A stretch of DNA of 64,000 nt. Origin: Bacteroidota bacterium (GTDB lineage: Bacteria > Bacteroidota > Bacteroidia > Chitinophagales > Saprospiraceae). The number at the start of each line of letters is the position of its first letter. The stretch's first letter is position 1. This document shows, in pieces, positions 1 to 8,195 of the stretch. The stretch lies in assembly GCA_029557915.1 (NCBI GenBank), contig JAKQHS010000015.1:1-64000 (forward strand). The letters are read 5' to 3'. A model generated the notes under the pieces. The model was not told the origin of the DNA and searched no databases. It saw only the letters and a list, made by a program, of their open reading frames with translations. The translations under genes were made by a program, and so were the position numbers.

Positions 1-232
1 GCGGCTTCCAAAAGAAAAGCCTGGTCAGGGCGTAACCATCTGTTTTATCTGCGAAGACGCGCTGGACCTGTACCAGGAGTTTTTAAAAAAGGAATTGTCT
101 CCATCAGAACCTTTCGTGGGGAATAAAATGTGGGTGATTTCCTTAAGCGATCCGGATGGCTATAAATTGGATTTCGAGAGCAATACGGAGGTTCCCGAAG
201 GAACAAAATATAAAGTAGTCAGCGGTCAGTGA
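1..232 (+). CDS. VOC/glyoxalase-family protein, C-terminal part
   Basis: The reading frame is already open at base 2 and ends at TGA 230-232, giving the last 76 residues of a protein whose start lies outside the window. It reads as the second half of a vicinal-oxygen-chelate module: a helix (DALDLYQEFLKK), then WVISLSDPDGYKLDFES. The DPDG turn followed by a strand ending in Glu is the family's usual metal-ligand strand. Substrate cannot be told: relatives range from dioxygenases to resistance proteins and methyltransferase-associated proteins. The last codons (VSGQ, stop) are built from a heptamer array, so the repeat has probably modified the C-terminus. Confidence 0.75.
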   Translation, partial: RLPKEKPGQGVTICFICEDALDLYQEFLKKELSPSEPFVGNKMWVISLSDPDGYKLDFESNTEVPEGTKYKVVSGQ

Positions 233-245
233 TCAGTATTCAGTG
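218..245 (+). repeat. Degenerate heptamer array (NTCAGYR)x4 across a stop codon
   Basis: Four consecutive 7-bp units (GTCAGCG, GTCAGTG, ATCAGTA, TTCAGTG) run across the VOC stop codon. This is one of five short-unit tandem arrays in the window. The remaining bases to 431 hold no gene I can support. Confidence 0.6.
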
Positions 246-431
246 AATGCAGCGAGTCTGGCAGCGCAGCGGTGGTTGTCACCTGGCTTAGCCAGCGGGT
301 CGCTTGGTGGCAATCACCTTGTGCGGATGATTTCACCGCAGAGCGCGCGAAGCATGCAGAGCCTCTTCAAAAAACCAAAGCCAAATCTATTTCCCTTGGA
401 TTCAGCAAACTGCCCTGCAAAAGCGCACCAT

Positions 432-459
432 CCACTACCCACTACCCACCACTCACCAA
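432..459. repeat. Degenerate heptamer array (CCACTAC-like)x4
   Basis: Units CCACTAC, CCACTAC, CCACCAC, TCACCAA, then CCACCCC. The array ends 7 bp short of the last base of the metalloprotease stop codon, so on the minus strand it is immediately downstream of that gene. Confidence 0.6.
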
Positions 460-466
460 CCACCCC

Positions 467-2992
467 TTACTGCACCACCAACTTCAATGTCCTCCTCTCT
501 CCCGTCTTATTTTGTACCTGCACCGAATAAATTCCAGGGACCCCGGGAGCTTCCATGGAAATCTGGTTTTCACCCACTGACAGATCCCTGTCCACCACAT
601 CAATCGTCTTTCCGGTGATATCCACCACACGGATGACGGCCTGGCTTTCCTCAGAGGAATAATAGCTGATCTGGAAATCCCCGGAAAGGGAAACCGGATT
701 GGGTAAAATGGAAATATTTCCTTTCGATAAGGCCTGGATCTGGAAGCTGATGGTGCCTTCCTGGTCTATGGAAGGCAGTTCATTGGAGACCACGCTGGAC
801 GAAGTGGTACGGATACAGAGGCTGCCCGAGAGGGCGCTGCTGGTCGTCCCGCAAACCGATCTCAGCGCAAAACAATACTGGGTATTGGCGGACATGCCCG
901 TGATCCGCACGGAAGTTCCGCTGGTCGTGCCCAATTGAACCCATGAACTCCCGGATGCATACCAGATGGTATATTGGGAAGCCCCGCTCACGGAAACCCA
1001 GCTCATGGTAAATGCGGAAGTCGTAATGCTGCTTGCCTGCAGGCTGGAAGGCGGGTTGCAGCTCGTCCCGCTTGTCCCGCTGCGGTAACCTGAATTCGAA
1101 GTACTGAAAGCGCTGATATTGGCGCCGCTGCTGTTGGATGCGGCCCGTACCCAGTAATAATAAGTCTGATTGGTGGCGGCCGAGGCATCGTTATAAGAGG
1201 TGGCGGTTTGCCAGGAACCCAGGGCGGTAGCGGTCCCTGAATTGTTGGTGGTATTGCGGTAAACGCGGAAATAATTGCCCGAGCTTCCGGTCCAGGTCAC
1301 GGCTACGCGGTCACTATAGATGCCGTCCGATGCAGAGACGGAGGTTGGTGTGGTCACGGATACGGAACTCCGCCAACCCGTATTGGAAGTGCTGAAAGCG
1401 CTGATATTGGCGCCGCTGCTGTTGGACGCGGCCCGCACCCAGTAATAATAGGTTTGATTCGCCACTGCGGAAACGTCATCATAAGTGTTGGCGGTTTGCC
1501 AGGAGCCCAGGGCGGTGGCAGTACCCGAATTGTTGGTGGTATTCCGGTACACGCGGAAATAATTGCCGGCACTGCCGGTCCAACCGACAGCCACCCGGTC
1601 ACTGTAGGTGCCATCCGAGGCGTTAACATTGGCGGGTACCGTAACATTTATGGTGCAGGATGCGCTCAGGCAGGTGGCCGCATTGATCCTGTTTGTGATC
1701 AGGGTAGCCGGTAAGGGTCCAAATCCTTTGTTGAGGTTGATCCCGGTACTCAGTAAATGACAATAACTCATGATGGTTCCTCCACCAGAGGGTATTGGAC
1801 CATTGGCACAAGTCCCTTCTTTATAAGCCGAATTATAAGTTGGGCCGCAGCCGTCGATGGGTCCGCCCGACCAGGTGCAACTATGCGTATGAGGGGAACC
1901 CAGGTTATGCCCGGTCTCGTGGGCCAGTACATTCACCGTCCATGAATAAGTGGGGAAATTGCTGTAAGAAGAATTCACCCAGCTGTAAGCATAACCATAG
2001 GTTGAACACAAGGCGTTTACCCAAGCTACCCCCCCGCCGGTCGGAGCTCCGCGGGATATCAGATGGGCCAGATCCCCGTTATAACTTGGCCGGTTTGACC
2101 TGAAACTGTTTAAGGCCGTGGAAGTCGACGACCCGCTGTACGGATCATTGGTAGTCCAGGTAAAGATCTGAGAAATAGTGAAACTGATCTGATCAAGGGC
2201 ATACAAAGCCTGAATTTGATTGTATACCCCGCTGATCCAGTTGACTGCCCCCTGGGCTCCGCCTTTTTCGGTAACCAGGGTATTGTCCAGTTCCAGGTAG
2301 AAGCGGACACAACGATTGGCCCTGGTTTCCAGCTTGAGTTGCGAGGACAATCTCCTGATTTCCTCAGCCAGTTCGCTGCCCGGTTCGACTTCAGGGGTCT
2401 GACATTCAAATGAAAAAGGTTGGCTGAGTTCATGGTCGTTATAGATCACATACTCCTCTTTCCGGCTCGTATTATAGTTGCCGACCACGATATTCCCCTG
2501 GTCCGTGGCAACAATGCCGATTGCTTCATCCGGAAAAAAGCTGAAAGTAGCCAGGCTATTAGGGTCATTCCGGACAATACCCCGGTAGAAGGCCCCGGTC
2601 TCTATGGGAAGGGCCTGGCCATTGGATTCATTGCTGATCACGGTAAAATCCGGAGAAAATAAGTCGGTGCGAATGAGTTCCAGTTCAAGATTGCCGCTTT
2701 CATAGGGGATGCTCAATTCCAACCTCTGTTGTTTCGAATGATAGAGCTGACGGAGTTCATCCCTGTTCAATTTTACCAGAGTGGATTTTTTAACCGCCTT
2801 CGCCACTTGATCAGACCTGAACCCGCCGGCCTGCCGGGAGAATAGGGTGGAACTTGTCAAGGTAGTGGCCCGCTCCCGGTCCACGGCCATAAGCTGTTTA
2901 TAAACGGCATGCTGGCCTGAAGCGGCCTGGAACAGGAGAATAAATAAAATACATAGCAGGCTCCTTGAAGAAGAACGGTAAAACATATCCAA
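467..2992 (-). CDS. Secreted zinc metalloprotease with FN3 repeats and T9SS sorting domain
   Basis: 841 residues. Residues 1-26 are a signal peptide (basic start, LLCILFILLF core). A propeptide-like region of about 190 residues follows, then a metzincin catalytic domain with the zinc site HETGHNLGSPH near residues 358-368 (HExxHxxGxxH; reprolysin/M12B-like). Next come two almost identical FN3 domains (about 96 residues each), a third more divergent FN3 domain (SSLQASSITTSAFTMSW region), and a C-terminal domain from about residue 755 with ISILPNPVS... ending TLKLVVQ, typical of T9SS type A sorting. The protein should cross the outer membrane and be surface-attached or released. Substrate is unknown. 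It is monocistronic, with an inverted repeat upstream at 3021-3043. Confidence 0.88.
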   Translation of the reverse strand: MDMFYRSSSRSLLCILFILLFQAASGQHAVYKQLMAVDRERATTLTSSTLFSRQAGGFRSDQVAKAVKKSTLVKLNRDELRQLYHSKQQRLELSIPYESGNLELELIRTDLFSPDFTVISNESNGQALPIETGAFYRGIVRNDPNSLATFSFFPDEAIGIVATDQGNIVVGNYNTSRKEEYVIYNDHELSQPFSFECQTPEVEPGSELAEEIRRLSSQLKLETRANRCVRFYLELDNTLVTEKGGAQGAVNWISGVYNQIQALYALDQISFTISQIFTWTTNDPYSGSSTSTALNSFRSNRPSYNGDLAHLISRGAPTGGGVAWVNALCSTYGYAYSWVNSSYSNFPTYSWTVNVLAHETGHNLGSPHTHSCTWSGGPIDGCGPTYNSAYKEGTCANGPIPSGGGTIMSYCHLLSTGINLNKGFGPLPATLITNRINAATCLSASCTINVTVPANVNASDGTYSDRVAVGWTGSAGNYFRVYRNTTNNSGTATALGSWQTANTYDDVSAVANQTYYYWVRAASNSSGANISAFSTSNTGWRSSVSVTTPTSVSASDGIYSDRVAVTWTGSSGNYFRVYRNTTNNSGTATALGSWQTATSYNDASAATNQTYYYWVRAASNSSGANISAFSTSNSGYRSGTSGTSCNPPSSLQASSITTSAFTMSWVSVSGASQYTIWYASGSSWVQLGTTSGTSVRITGMSANTQYCFALRSVCGTTSSALSGSLCIRTTSSSVVSNELPSIDQEGTISFQIQALSKGNISILPNPVSLSGDFQISYYSSEESQAVIRVVDITGKTIDVVDRDLSVGENQISMEAPGVPGIYSVQVQNKTGERRTLKLVVQ
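1069..1644 (-). repeat. 288-bp direct tandem duplication (FN3 domains)
   Basis: Two adjacent copies, 1357-1644 and 1069-1356, are offset by exactly 288 bp (96 codons). Long stretches are identical at DNA level, such as the segments at 1104-1127 and 1392-1415. The encoded FN3 domains differ at only a few positions, which points to a recent or gene-conversion-maintained duplication. Confidence 0.85.
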
Positions 2993-3020
2993 CGATTTTT
3001 GTACTTTAATAAACTGTTAA

Positions 3021-3043
3021 GACCATTAAATATTGTAATGGTC
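3021..3043. promoter_or_regulatory. Inverted repeat upstream of the metalloprotease
   Basis: GACCATT (3021-3027) and AATGGTC (3037-3043) are perfect 7-bp arms around a 9-bp AT-rich spacer. They lie 29-51 bp upstream of the metalloprotease ATG, where a promoter is expected, so an operator is plausible. No clean -7 element is visible. Confidence 0.3.
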
Positions 3044-3068
3044 CCAACAATTAATCCAGTACTTCAAA

Positions 3069-3263
3069 TCATTGTTGTTTTTCCTTTTTAAAACTACCTA
3101 CCAACAGTCCTCCCATCAACGCTCCATACAGGGTGCTGTTGAGCGGCTTGGAGGTGATCATACAGGTGCCCTGTGCACAACCAATAAAATGGTAATACAA
3201 ATATCCTGCAACCGCACCGAGGACCACGCCGAGAACCAATTTATAATTGAGAAAATCTTTCAT
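3069..3263 (-). CDS. Small membrane protein, DUF6132-like
   Basis: 64 residues from the ATG at 3263; an upstream in-frame start at 3290 would add nine poor residues. It has a basic N-terminus (MKDFLNYK), a hydrophobic segment (LVLGVVLGAVAGYLYYHFIG), a CAQGTCMIT motif with two Cys, then a second hydrophobic stretch (LYGALMGGLLVG) and a Lys-rich tail. The GCxxGTCxITS pattern with NSTLYGALMGGL matches, as I remember it, a small Bacteroidota family called DUF6132. Function unknown; the two cysteines between membrane segments could form a disulfide or bind a metal. Confidence 0.7.
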   Translation of the reverse strand: MKDFLNYKLVLGVVLGAVAGYLYYHFIGCAQGTCMITSKPLNSTLYGALMGGLLVGSFKKEKQQ

Positions 3264-3658
3264 GAATTCAATTATAGAAGCAAAATACAAAATTGAAAGT
3301 TTAAAAGGACTCCACCGGTAACAAAAGTTACACTGGACTTTTATCCTATTTGACAGAAAATCAATTAGTTAAATTGTGGTTGGCTGTTCCTTTTTAACCG
3401 GGGAACGTAAGAAATTCACCAGGTAGGAATCAATGATATTTTTCCGCATATTATACATCCTTTCCCTTTTCAATGAATAAAACGCATTGCATTGTTTCGC
3501 ATGCTTTACCCGATTCCAAACGCTTCCAAACATTTATAGACGGTTTCAAGCGGAAGTAATTGATTAATTACCGGCTGTCCTTCTTTCGCCCGTACATCTT
3601 TGGCAAACCGGTTGCGGTTAAAAAGAAATTCATTTTTTAATATTTAAAACATTTAATC
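3264..3658. other. Intergenic region before ssb
   Basis: About 395 bp between divergent genes. It is AT-rich with short inverted and homopolymeric stretches. On the minus strand at 3506-3643 there is a 40-odd-codon open frame that reads protein-like but has no start codon, so I do not call it. No -7 box matches the consensus exactly. Confidence 0.5.
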
Positions 3659-4012
3659 ATGTCAAACACAAACAAAGTCATCCTGTCCGGCTACCTGGGA
3701 AAAGAGCCAATGGTAAAACAATTTGAAAGCGGCTCCCGGATGGCCACCTTCACCCTCGCCACCAACGAGTCCTATCTGAACAGCGTGGGTAAAAGAATCG
3801 AAAATACCCAATGGCATAAGCTGGTCGCCTGGGGCGATATGGCCCAGGAGGTGGAGCGCCAGCTCACCAAAGGGACCAAGATCAAAGCCGAAGGCAAACT
3901 GAGCCACCGCCATTACGAAGCCCAGGACGGTACCAGGCGGTACGTCACCGAGATCGTGCTTCACGATTTTGAGTTGCTGCAATTCGAAAAAACACAGGCC
4001 ATACGGGCATGA
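3659..4012 (+). CDS. ssb: Single-stranded DNA-binding protein, tail-less
   Basis: 117 residues forming one OB-fold: NKVILSGYLGKEP at the start, TFTLATNESY, the strongly conserved TQWHKLVAWG, and GTKIKAEGKLSHRHYE followed by RRYVTEIVLHDFELL. It binds ssDNA during replication, recombination and repair. Replicative SSBs usually carry a flexible linker and an acidic tip ending DDDIPF-like, which recruits partner proteins. This one stops after EKTQAIRA with neither, so it is probably an accessory paralogue. It is followed 150 bp later by recA on the same strand. Confidence 0.9.
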   Translation: MSNTNKVILSGYLGKEPMVKQFESGSRMATFTLATNESYLNSVGKRIENTQWHKLVAWGDMAQEVERQLTKGTKIKAEGKLSHRHYEAQDGTRRYVTEIVLHDFELLQFEKTQAIRA

Positions 4013-4020
4013 ATGCAGAT

Positions 4021-4099
4021 TTTCCCGCAGGAAAACGTACGGGCTGCCGGCATTTTCTTAAAATAAATGACCAGGTCCATGACACTTCCCTGCGGGAAA
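4021..4099. promoter_or_regulatory. Long-range inverted repeat between ssb and recA
   Basis: TTTCCCGCAGG (4021-4031) and CCTGCGGGAAA (4089-4099) are perfect 11-bp inverted arms 57 bp apart. The palindrome TGCCGGCA (4045-4052) lies inside. The right arm ends 17 bp before the recA -7 box, a position suited to an operator pair, or to an RNA fold if ssb transcripts read through. Confidence 0.45.
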
Positions 4100-4115
4100 T
4101 CCTTTACAATTACAT

Positions 4116-4123
4116 TAAATTTG
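4116..4123 (+). promoter_or_regulatory. -7 element of recA promoter
   Basis: TAAATTTG is an exact match to the Bacteroidota consensus TAnnTTTG, ending 40 bp before the recA ATG. A convincing -33 TTG/TTTG is not obvious. Confidence 0.55.
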
Positions 4124-4162
4124 CAGTTTATATTTAAATTTTCATTTTATAAATAATTGATA

Positions 4163-5206
4163 ATGAGTAGCGAACGCGATGCAAAACTGAAAGCCCTCCA
4201 GCTGACAGTGGATAAATTGGAAAAAACTTATGGCAAGGGTACCATCATGAAGCTCGGGGACCGCAAAGTAGAGGACGTGGAAGTCATTTCTACCGGCTCT
4301 CTCGGACTCGACATTGCCCTGGGCGTAGGAGGATTCCCCAAAGGACGGGTGATCGAAATCTACGGTCCGGAATCTTCCGGTAAAACGACCCTGGCCATAC
4401 ACGCCATTGCCGAAGCCCAGAAAAAAGGGGGTATGGCGGCCTTCATCGACGCCGAACACGCCTTTGACCGCAATTATGCCGAATCCCTGGGCGTGGACAC
4501 GGAAAACCTCTTTATCTCCCAACCGGACAACGGGGAGCAGGCCCTGGAAATCGCCGAAAACCTGATCCGTTCCGGGGCCATTGATATCATCGTGATTGAT
4601 TCGGTGGCCGCCCTGGTTCCCCGGAGTGAAATTGAGGGAGAAATGGGGGACAGCAAAATGGGCTTACAGGCCCGCCTGATGTCCCAGGCCATGCGAAAAC
4701 TGACGGGGGCCATAGGTCGTACCGGTTGCTGTTGCATATTCATCAACCAGCTCCGCGAAAAGATCGGAGTCATGTTTGGAAATCCTGAAACGACCACCGG
4801 GGGGAACGCGCTGAAATTCTATGCCACCATCCGCCTGGATATACGCAGACAGGGGTCTCCGATCAAGGACAAGGAAGGCAATATGATGGGCAATACGGTC
4901 AAGGTAAAAGTGGTCAAGAATAAGGTAGCCCCTCCTTTCCGGGTTGCAAATTTTGACATCATGTACGGCGAAGGAATATCCAAGACCGGAGAAATCGTGG
5001 ACCTGGGGGTTGATCTCGAAATCATACAGAAAAGCGGCGCCTGGTTCAGCTATGGCGGATCCAAAATTGCACAGGGCAGGGAAGCGGCCAAACAATTCAT
5101 GGCCGACAATCCCGAAGTCGCGGATGAGATCGAGGCTAAAATCAGGGAGAAGGTGGCCGCCGGTGCCGCTATCGGCAAGGTAGCTGCCACTGCCGGGGAT
5201 GATTGA
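4163..5206 (+). CDS. recA: Recombinase RecA
   Basis: 347 residues from ATG 4163; a TTG two codons earlier is less likely. The ATP-dependent strand-exchange core is complete: Walker [10 protein letters not shown] at residues 68-76, Walker [21 protein letters not shown], loop L1 [22 protein letters not shown], loop L2 [29 protein letters not shown], and the C-terminal region ending AATAGDD. The acidic tail is shorter than in E. coli. It acts in homologous recombination and DNA-damage tolerance. ssb lies upstream and its regulator recX is elsewhere in the window (15341). Confidence 0.98.
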   Translation: MSSERDAKLKALQLTVDKLEKTYGKGTIMKLGDRKVEDVEVISTGSLGLDIALGVGGFPKGRVIEIYGPESSGKTTLAIHAIAEAQKKGGMAAFIDAEHAFDRNYAESLGVDTENLFISQPDNGEQALEIAENLIRSGAIDIIVIDSVAALVPRSEIEGEMGDSKMGLQARLMSQAMRKLTGAIGRTGCCCIFINQLREKIGVMFGNPETTTGGNALKFYATIRLDIRRQGSPIKDKEGNMMGNTVKVKVVKNKVAPPFRVANFDIMYGEGISKTGEIVDLGVDLEIIQKSGAWFSYGGSKIAQGREAAKQFMADNPEVADEIEAKIREKVAAGAAIGKVAATAGDD

Positions 5207-5284
5207 ACTTCCCTTCTGGAAAAAAGGATCCTGGATCCTGGGAGGCCTGGATATACTTCCAGTTTAATTTCTTAATAGTTCCTG

Positions 5285-5314
5285 TTGCTTATTGCACCCG
5301 GTGCAATATCTTTA
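5285..5314 (+). promoter_or_regulatory. Promoter with palindromic operator
   Basis: TTG (5285-5287) and TATCTTTA (5307-5314) are 19 bp apart, a near-consensus -33/-7 pair. The space between holds the perfect palindrome ATTGCACC-c-GGTGCAAT (5291-5307). A regulator bound there would cover the promoter of the small membrane protein gene starting at 5322. Confidence 0.45.
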
Positions 5315-5321
5315 TTCCCTG

Positions 5322-5561
5322 ATGAATAAGATAAAACAGGTATTAGGGGTTCTTTGGATGATCCTGGCTGTCGTGTTGGTACTTTTTATGTTCCGGCAAG
5401 CTTATCTGAAGGTTTCCCTGGCGACCGCGGGCATCATGCGCACCAATACCCTCCTGCAATGGATCATTATCCTCCTGGTATTTATTCCGATTTGTATCGG
5501 CTTGTTTATTTTCGGCCGGTACGCGCTGAACAGGGAGTTTGATGAGTTGGAGAAAGAATAA
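5322..5561 (+). CDS. Small two-span membrane protein
   Basis: 79 residues from ATG 5322; an upstream TTG lies inside the promoter palindrome, so it is rejected. Segment 1 is about residues 5-23 (VLGVLWMILAVVLVLFMF). Segment 2 is about residues 46-67 (LQWIIILLVFIPICIGLFIF). The tail is charged (NREFDELEKE). I do not recognise a family with certainty; small proteins of this form are common in Bacteroidota. The predicted transcript start is almost at the ATG, implying a very short leader. Confidence 0.7.
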   Translation: MNKIKQVLGVLWMILAVVLVLFMFRQAYLKVSLATAGIMRTNTLLQWIIILLVFIPICIGLFIFGRYALNREFDELEKE

Positions 5562-5573
5562 TGGGCAGCCCCC

Positions 5574-5608
5574 CCTCAACCCTCAACCCTCAATCCTCAA
5601 TCCTCAAT
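5574..5608. repeat. Heptamer array (CCTCAAY)x5
   Basis: Five tandem units CCTCAAC, CCTCAAC, CCTCAAT, CCTCAAT, CCTCAAT, followed by a decayed copy. It fills the gap between two convergent genes and ends 10 bp from the stop codon of the TPR gene. Confidence 0.85.
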
Positions 5609-5618
5609 CCTCTTCAAC

Positions 5619-7424
5619 CTACTGAATCTTATCTCCCCGCAATACCCTGAATCGTTTCCGGGCCTCCACCGCAAAAGTGCTGTTTGAAAAATCAATAAAG
5701 ATCTTTTCATAAAGTTCTTTGGCCTTTTCTTTTTCTTTTAGCTGGAAATCATAGATCTCCGCCAGTTCGAAAATGGCGTTATCGCAGCGGATGCCCTCCT
5801 GGTATTTTTCCATGATGGTTTCATAGATGGGAATGGCCTTGTCCCATTGTTTGAGTTGACGGTAGATTTTTGCTTTCTGATAAAGCACATCGTCATGGAT
5901 ATCGTGTTCCGGAAAGACATAAAGGATGGAATCGAGCTTATCCAGGGATTCCTCGAATTTGTTTTGAAAAGCAAGCAACTCGGCTTGGGCAAAATACTGC
6001 AGGGCCTCCGCAACGCTGTCGCCTTTCATATTGTCCAGAATAAAGACCGACAGATCAATGGCGTCGTTGCTGATGTATCTGGAAGTGGCCGCCTTAAGGA
6101 TGTCGAATTGTTTTTGCGCCCAGGTAAAATCCCCGTTGAAATAGGAGAGGCGGGCATTCCTGAAGCGGGCCTCTTCACCCAGCTGGTCTTCCTTAAAAGC
6201 TTTGTCCACCTGGGAATACAGTAAAGTGGATTCCCAGATCTCCCCCTGGATCAGGTAATAATCGCCCAGGTTGAGCTTGGCCTGGGCCAGGACCGGCCTT
6301 TGGAGGTTGGGGATATTGATGAGTTCGTCCAGGATGCGTATGGCCTTGGGGATATTGTTGAGGTGCAGGGCTTCCAGCTCGGCATATTCGATGATGAGGA
6401 CCGCGCTGTTCCTGTTCTTGCCAAATTCGTTGATGAAGGTTTCGTAATCCTGTTCGACCTCCATCAACTCCTGCTGGCTGGTCGGACTTGCGGAAAGTTT
6501 GATTTTATTTCTTTTGCAGGCCAGGCCTTCTTTTTTCGATTCGATATAAAATGAATTCTGGGGGCCTTTTTCTTTGGTGATGTATTCAAAGGCGCGGATG
6601 GCCGGATCCCATTCCTGGGCCGATTTGGCAATCTGGCCTATCTGGAATATCCGCGACCCGTTTTCATCCAGCATCTTGTCCAGGGCCCGGGCTTGCCGGA
6701 GCGCACCGGCGTAATCTTTCACCTGCAGCATGGCCCATTGCAGCAATTCAGGGTAATGCACGGCAGCCGGCTTTTTTTGAATGGCTGCATACAATTGTTT
6801 TTGCAGTTCGGTATAGTCGGAAGGCTGGAAATTGCGCTGGAAAATAGACTGAATGGGAACGGATCGCTGCGGATCGGCATCCAGGCTGATCAGGTAGTAC
6901 TGGATCATTTTTGGGACATCCCCCTTCCGGCGATACATATCGGCAAGGAGGTAAGGGAACATGTTCTGGTCGTTGAACACTTTCATGCCCTTTTCGTAAA
7001 CTTCTATGGCCAGGTCATATTTTGACATGTTGATAAAACTGCCGGCCAGGGAAGTGATTTTTCCCCGGTCGTGGGGCACTTTTTCAATGGCTTTCAGAAA
7101 CTGTTCTTCCGCCAATTTCGGTTCGCCCTTTTTTTCAAGCAGGGTGCCGTAGACCACATAATTGGCGGCATCATCCGGAAAACTTTTTAATTGTTTTTTG
7201 GCAATGGCTTCAGCTTCAGACATTTTATCCTGGTAGATCAGGCTTTCCGTAAGGCGGTTAAAAAAGTAATTGTTGCTTTTGTTCTGATCCAGCAATTTAT
7301 TGAAAAGAACTGCGGCTTTTTCGTATTCACCGTCCTGGAAATATTGTTCCGCCAGACGGGCATCCTGGGAAAACCCGGTTCCGGCAAGGAGCAGGATTAG
7401 GAATAAATGGAAGGACTTACGCAT
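5619..7424 (-). CDS. Exported tetratricopeptide-repeat protein
   Basis: 601 residues from the ATG at 7424, chosen because MRKSFHLFLILLLAGTGFSQ is a clean signal peptide; 15 extra upstream residues would spoil it. TPR units start at once (DARLAEQYFQDGEYEKAAVLFNKLL) and recur, for example KPAVLAQAKLNLGDYYLIQGE and YNKAIPIYETI-like repeats to the C-terminus (ELYEKIFIDFSNSTFAVEARKRFRVLRGD). It is probably periplasmic and scaffolds protein contacts; partner unknown. An exact -7 element lies at 7467-7474. The similar architecture of gliding and T9SS accessory TPR proteins is suggestive only. Confidence 0.8.
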   Translation of the reverse strand: MRKSFHLFLILLLAGTGFSQDARLAEQYFQDGEYEKAAVLFNKLLDQNKSNNYFFNRLTESLIYQDKMSEAEAIAKKQLKSFPDDAANYVVYGTLLEKKGEPKLAEEQFLKAIEKVPHDRGKITSLAGSFINMSKYDLAIEVYEKGMKVFNDQNMFPYLLADMYRRKGDVPKMIQYYLISLDADPQRSVPIQSIFQRNFQPSDYTELQKQLYAAIQKKPAAVHYPELLQWAMLQVKDYAGALRQARALDKMLDENGSRIFQIGQIAKSAQEWDPAIRAFEYITKEKGPQNSFYIESKKEGLACKRNKIKLSASPTSQQELMEVEQDYETFINEFGKNRNSAVLIIEYAELEALHLNNIPKAIRILDELINIPNLQRPVLAQAKLNLGDYYLIQGEIWESTLLYSQVDKAFKEDQLGEEARFRNARLSYFNGDFTWAQKQFDILKAATSRYISNDAIDLSVFILDNMKGDSVAEALQYFAQAELLAFQNKFEESLDKLDSILYVFPEHDIHDDVLYQKAKIYRQLKQWDKAIPIYETIMEKYQEGIRCDNAIFELAEIYDFQLKEKEKAKELYEKIFIDFSNSTFAVEARKRFRVLRGDKIQ

Positions 7425-7466
7425 TCTGGCAAACAAAAAACCGGTGTACAACATCAAATTTGATTC

Positions 7467-7474
7467 CAAATATA
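7467..7474 (-). promoter_or_regulatory. -7 element for the TPR gene
   Basis: TATATTTG on the minus strand, an exact TAnnTTTG match 42 bp before the ATG. A TTG lies 23 bp further upstream, slightly beyond ideal spacing. Confidence 0.5.
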
Positions 7475-7571
7475 TGGGATTTGGAAGGATGTCCTTTCAA
7501 TAACGAAACAAGCTTCCGTTAAGGAATCCTAAAATAAAACCGGTATATCCATCCAAACTTCTCCCGGAGTC

Positions 7572-7631
7572 CTTAACCTCAATCTTAACCTTAACCTTAA
7601 CCTTAACCTCAACCTCAACCTTAACCTTAAT
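7572..7631. repeat. Hexamer array (CTYAAY)x10
   Basis: Ten unbroken 6-bp units, mainly CTTAAC with CTCAAC, CTCAAT and CTTAAT variants. It starts right after the CBS-protein stop codon on the minus strand (5 bp gap). The unit differs in length from the other arrays, but its location beside a stop codon is the same. Confidence 0.88.
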
Positions 7632-7636
7632 CTGTT

Positions 7637-8101
7637 TTATTTTTTCCAGTTAATGGTATTGATGTCCCGGATTGCTCTCAGGATATCTCGCCTGCTGATT
7701 TGCCCGGCCAGTTTGCCGTTTTCATCCACGACGATGAGGCGTTTGTATTTGGTTTCGAGAAATATATTGGCGGCTTCAGAGATGCTGATGTCTTCCTTTA
7801 CGGTAGTCAGCACGTCATCCATATAGTTGCTTACCGTTTGTTCGGAGAGGGGGGAGTTGTAATATTCCGACGCGACCAACAATTTCAGGCAGGTTTTGTC
7901 ATCGATCATTCCGACGACTTCTTTCCGGTCGTTCAGAACCGGCGCGCCGGTAATCCTTTTTTCAAGCAAGGCATTGACCACATCCATGACATTGGAATCC
8001 GGGGTAAAGGTGATGAGATTGGTGGCCATATAGTTCCGGATCGGTGTTTTTATTCCCCCGGTTTCTACCAGTACGGTAGGTTTATTCATAAAGTTTTTCA
8101 T
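7637..8101 (-). CDS. Tandem CBS-domain protein
   Basis: 154 residues with two CBS modules and nothing else: first about 25-80 (YMATNLITFTPDSNVMDVVNALLEKRITGAPVLNDRKEVVGMID), second about 90-150 (YMDDVLTTVKEDISISEAANIFLETKYKRLIVVDENGKLAGQISRRDILRAI). Such stand-alone pairs bind adenosyl ligands (AMP, ATP, SAM) and act as energy sensors or subunits of other proteins. The partner cannot be told from here. There is a 94-bp gap to the GNAT gene upstream on the same strand. Confidence 0.9.
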   Translation of the reverse strand: MKNFMNKPTVLVETGGIKTPIRNYMATNLITFTPDSNVMDVVNALLEKRITGAPVLNDRKEVVGMIDDKTCLKLLVASEYYNSPLSEQTVSNYMDDVLTTVKEDISISEAANIFLETKYKRLIVVDENGKLAGQISRRDILRAIRDINTINWKK

Positions 8102-8195
8102 GGTTCGGGTTTTAATCGGTTAATCTGGTCAAAGGCTCAAGATAGTCAAAACTAACTACAAGATAATCTGAATTTTTCGGTAATTCCATTTTGTT

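Noticed and set aside
3506-3643. Minus-strand protein-like open frame (about 45 codons, ending LETVYKCLEAFGIG) upstream of ssb
   Set aside because: No start codon, bounded by stops, and no recognisable homology; could be a remnant but unsupported.
4664-5095. Frames antisense to recA
   Set aside because: Shadow frames with no motif of their own.
7572-7631. Hexamer array as a CRISPR or telomere-like element
   Set aside because: Unit of 6 bp with no spacers and no cas genes; chromosomal position is internal.
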